This document shows, one piece after another, positions 61,470-64,000 of a stretch of DNA of 64,000 nucleotides. Below the pieces are notes generated by a model, which was given only the letters and a program-made list of their open reading frames with translations, did no database searches and was not told where the DNA came from. The stretch covers positions 806,001 through 870,000 of the forward strand of contig NZ_CP107575.1 of assembly GCF_025854375.1 (NCBI RefSeq), read 5' to 3'. The stretch's first letter is position 1. The number at the start of each line of letters is the position of its first letter. Origin of the DNA: Glutamicibacter sp. JL.03c. Its GTDB lineage: Bacteria; Actinomycetota; Actinomycetes; Actinomycetales; Micrococcaceae. The translations under genes were made by a program, and so were the position numbers.

Positions 61470-62270
61470 CTAGAGCTTGGCGATAATTTGCGCGAGCAGC
61501 TTGGAAATGCGCGGGCCAGCGGCCTGGCCGGCTTCGATCACTTCTTCGTGGCTCAGCGGAACCGGGCTGATGCCTGCGGCCAGGTTGGTCACCAGGGACA
61601 TGCCGAAGATCTCCATGCCTGCGTGGCGTGCGGCAATGGCTTCCAGAGCGGTGGACATGCCCACCAGGTCGGCGCCGATCCTCTTGGCGTACTGGACCTC
61701 GGCCGGGGTTTCGTAGTGCGGACCGGTGAACTGGGCGTAGACGCCGTCATCGAGGCTGGAGTCCACTTCGCGGGCAATGCCGCGAATGCGCGAGGAATAC
61801 AGGTCGGTCAGGTCTACGAAGGTAGCGCCTTCCAGCGGGGAAGCGGCTGTGAGGTTGATGTGATCCGAGATCATCACCGGGGTGCCTGGGGCCCAGTCCT
61901 CGTTCAAGCCGCCGCAGCCGTTGGTCAGCACCAGGGTCTGGCACCCGGTGGCCGCTGCGGTGCGGATGGGGTGGACCACTGAGCGCACGCCACGGCCCTC
62001 GTAGTAGTGGGTGCGGGCGCCGAGCACCAGAACGCGCTTGCCGGTGGAGGTCAGGATCGAGGAAATGCTGCCCTTGTGGCCGGGCACGGCCGGGGCAAGG
62101 AAGCCGGGGATGGTGGTGGCATCCAGGGTGTGGGTGGTTTCGCCGATCAGTTCGGCGGCCTGGCCCCATCCGGAGCCCAGCACTAGCGCGATATCGTGTT
62201 TTTCAACGTTGGTCTGCTCGGCGATTACCTGTGCAGCCTGTGCTGCTAGAGCCTGTGGGTCATTATGCAT
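61470..62270 (-). CDS. Purine-nucleoside phosphorylase (trimeric, PNP type)
   Basis: The enzyme splits purine (deoxy)nucleosides with phosphate to base and (deoxy)ribose 1-phosphate. The 266-aa product has ALVLGSGWGQAAELI at the start, PGHKGS, RTHYYEG, VLTNGCGGLNEDWAPGTPVMISDHINL and FTGPHYETPAEVQ, which fit the low-mass trimeric class. ATG 62270 is used, and a GTG (62279) or TTG (62285) upstream is possible. The next gene on the strand begins 51 bases later. It is divergent from lpdA. Confidence 0.93.
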   Translation of the reverse strand: MHNDPQALAAQAAQVIAEQTNVEKHDIALVLGSGWGQAAELIGETTHTLDATTIPGFLAPAVPGHKGSISSILTSTGKRVLVLGARTHYYEGRGVRSVVHPIRTAAATGCQTLVLTNGCGGLNEDWAPGTPVMISDHINLTAASPLEGATFVDLTDLYSSRIRGIAREVDSSLDDGVYAQFTGPHYETPAEVQYAKRIGADLVGMSTALEAIAARHAGMEIFGMSLVTNLAAGISPVPLSHEEVIEAGQAAGPRISKLLAQIIAKL

Positions 62271-62403
62271 ATCAGTCACGGGCAATACGCTACCGGTAGC
62301 GAGGCGCTTTGTCAGGTGAAGCTAGTGCTTCAGAATCAATATCACGTCCAGAAACGGCCATTCGGATGTGCGCATTGAACCGACATGGTGAACAATAGAA
62401 ACC

Positions 62404-63807
62404 GTGAGCGCAGATCGTACGAATGAAGCAACCCGTTTAGTTATCCTCGGTGGCGGACCGGGTGGCTATGAAGCTGCCATGGGGGCGGCCCAGCTGGGCG
62501 CCAATGTCACCATTGTGGAACGTTCCGGCATGGGCGGCTCAGCAGTGCTGACCGATGTCGTGCCGTCCAAGACTCTGATCGCTACCGCCGACGCCGTGCG
62601 CCGCGTGAAGCAGGCCGAGGCTTTCGGCGTCCACGTTGATGGACTGGACTCCGCAGTGACCGACTTCTCGGTAGTCAACCACCGCCTGCTGGACCTTGCC
62701 AAGGAGCAGTCCTCGGATATCCGTACCGGCTTGGAGCGCAACGGGGTTCGCATTGTCATCGGCGAAGGCCGCCTGCTTGACCAGCACACGGTGGCGGTCT
62801 CCCACCCGGACGGCTCGGAGCAGACCATTGATGCCGATGCCATTCTGATCGCTGTTGGCGCGCACCCGCGAGAGCTGCCTTCCGCGAAGCCGGACGGCGA
62901 ACGCATTTTCAACTGGACTCAGATCTACAACATGAACGAGGTGCCGGAGCACCTGATCGTTGTTGGTTCCGGTGTTACCGGTGCAGAGTTCGCTTCGGCC
63001 TACAACCTGCTCGGCGCCAAGGTCACCCTGGTGTCTTCGCGCGACCGTGTTCTTCCCGGCGAGGATGCTGATGCAGCTGGCGTGCTGGAAGACGCGTTCA
63101 AGGAAAACGGCGTGAACGTCGTGTCCCAGGCCCGCGCAGAAGGCGTGGAGCGCAAGGGCGACAAGGTCTTTGTCACCTTGGCTGACGGCCGCGTGCTGGA
63201 AGGCAGCCACTGCCTGGTGGCCGTCGGCGGCATTCCGAATACCGCCAACCTCGGCTTGGAAGAAGCTGGCGTGCAGCTCACCGAATCCGGCCATATCAGG
63301 GTCGACGGCGTATCCCGTACTACCGCTACCAATATCTACGCCACCGGTGACTGCACCGGCGTCTTCGCGCTCGCCTCGGTGGCCGCGATGCAGGGCCGTA
63401 TTGCCGTAGCCCACCTGCTCGGAGACTCGGTGAAGCCGCTGAATCTTGATCTGGTGGCTTCCAACGTCTTCACCTCTCCTGAAATCGCCACTGTCGGTGT
63501 CACTCAGCGTGCTGTGGCCGAGGGCAAGTACCAGGCGAACATCATCAAGGTTGATCTGAACGCGAATGCCCGCGCGAAGATGATGAACGTGGAGCATGGT
63601 TTCGTGAAGATCGTTTCGCGCAAGGGCTCGGGCACCGTCATCGGCGGCGTGGTGGTTGCGCCACGTGCCAGCGAGCTGATCTACTCACTGGCCTTGGCCG
63701 TCCAGAACGGCCTGCACGTGGATGACGTCGCTGAGACCTTCACCGTGTACCCATCGCTGTCTGGCTCACTGGCAGAGGCCGCACGCCGTCTGCATCGGCA
63801 CAGCTAG
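62404..63807 (+). CDS. lpdA: LpdA-type NAD(P)H-quinone dehydrogenase flavoprotein lacking redox cysteines
   Basis: The 467-aa protein has the fold of dihydrolipoamide dehydrogenase: FAD site VILGGGPGGYEAA (13-25), NAD(P) site VVGSGVTGAEFASA, and the C-terminal dimer domain ending in VYPSLSGSLAEAARRLHRHS. The usual CxxxxC disulfide segment is replaced: GGSAVLTDVVPSK (44-56) has Ala47 and Val52 in place of both Cys. Lipoamide reduction is therefore unlikely. A mycobacterial LpdA lacking this pair acts as a quinone reductase, which fits. GTG 62404 starts the frame. It is alone on this strand. Confidence 0.92.
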   Translation: MSADRTNEATRLVILGGGPGGYEAAMGAAQLGANVTIVERSGMGGSAVLTDVVPSKTLIATADAVRRVKQAEAFGVHVDGLDSAVTDFSVVNHRLLDLAKEQSSDIRTGLERNGVRIVIGEGRLLDQHTVAVSHPDGSEQTIDADAILIAVGAHPRELPSAKPDGERIFNWTQIYNMNEVPEHLIVVGSGVTGAEFASAYNLLGAKVTLVSSRDRVLPGEDADAAGVLEDAFKENGVNVVSQARAEGVERKGDKVFVTLADGRVLEGSHCLVAVGGIPNTANLGLEEAGVQLTESGHIRVDGVSRTTATNIYATGDCTGVFALASVAAMQGRIAVAHLLGDSVKPLNLDLVASNVFTSPEIATVGVTQRAVAEGKYQANIIKVDLNANARAKMMNVEHGFVKIVSRKGSGTVIGGVVVAPRASELIYSLALAVQNGLHVDDVAETFTVYPSLSGSLAEAARRLHRHS

Positions 63808-63819
63808 CTATCGCTTGTC

Positions 63820-63863
63820 AGCAACGGCGGCATCGGCATTTCATGCCAGATGCCGCCGTTGCT
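63820..63863 (+). terminator. lpdA terminator hairpin
   Basis: AGCAACGGCGGCATC pairs with GATGCCGCCGTTGCT over 15 bp. The inner bases GGCAT/ATGCC extend the stem by 5 pairs after one bulged A. A TTATT run follows. Confidence 0.85.
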
Positions 63864-64000
63864 TTATTAACTGCCCGTTGGTGAAATATAGTGATGGAGT
63901 TCACATTCGATCCGCCTTTTGGTATAAGTGGGATTCCTTTGTGGACTAGTCACGTCTCATTATGTGAACTGGCGTATTCCCGCTAGTTAGATGGCAAATG
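63864..64000. other. Right-end stretch with no complete gene
   Basis: The last 137 bases hold no convincing gene. An ATG at 63991 could start a gene cut off by the window, but only a few codons are visible. Confidence 0.4.

Overview
The window is a gene-dense chromosomal segment of a moderately high-GC actinobacterium. The best match by gene content and order is a member of the Micrococcaceae of the Arthrobacter/Glutamicibacter type (inferred, no database search was possible). Supporting signs are a WhiB-family regulator, a resuscitation-promoting factor (rpfB) ahead of rsmA and ispE, an actinobacterial block (manA, LCP protein, purE/purK, GtrA, TIGR03089, whiB, glycosyltransferase, DUF5719, Zincin_1-like, DUF3499, DUF1461), a protein O-mannosyltransferase next to rsmI, SufS/SufU, and frequent GTG and TTG starts. 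No mycolate or arabinan genes are seen.

Layout. Positions 1-2000 hold a drug-efflux MFS pump (cut by the window edge) behind its TetR regulator, with a clear palindromic operator. Positions 2000-9500 carry an acetyltransferase, a membrane protein, fumC, a beta carbonic anhydrase, a DUF4245 protein, glpX and manA (central carbon metabolism and mannose activation). Positions 9500-24800 form a cell-envelope and purine block: LCP ligase, purE, purK, GtrA, TIGR03089, whiB, a very large membrane glycosyltransferase, a DUF5719 protein, ctaA, a degenerate zincin, DUF3499 and a DUF1461 protein. Positions 24800-30900 hold an acyl-CoA ligase, the O-mannosyltransferase, rsmI and gabD. Positions 30900-35700 are a MoxR/DUF58/transglutaminase operon. 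Positions 35900-41750 run tatD, rpfB, rsmA, ispE and an FAD amine oxidase.

Positions 41740-43340 are the only stretch that looks accessory: about 500 bases without a gene, a small two-helix membrane protein, and a short Cys-containing protein whose frame continues upstream through an amber stop, so probably a decayed secreted-protein gene. Housekeeping genes resume after it: ABC-F ATPase, tRNA-Gln, glmU, prs, a short L25 gene, pth, sufS-sufU, nhaA, DUF2505, mfd, a TPR protein, a small membrane protein, a purine-nucleoside phosphorylase/sugar mutase/deoC salvage operon, and an lpdA-type flavoprotein that lacks the redox cysteines.

Convergent genes are commonly separated by long perfect hairpins (12-22 bp stems). 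Several genes appear to be transcribed without a leader, because a TAGRCT-type -10 box sits 6-7 bases before the start codon. Most of the window is ordinary. The observations most worth a second look are the rpfB leader, the 42-43 kb accessory patch, the degenerate zincin and LpdA active sites, and the tetR operator.
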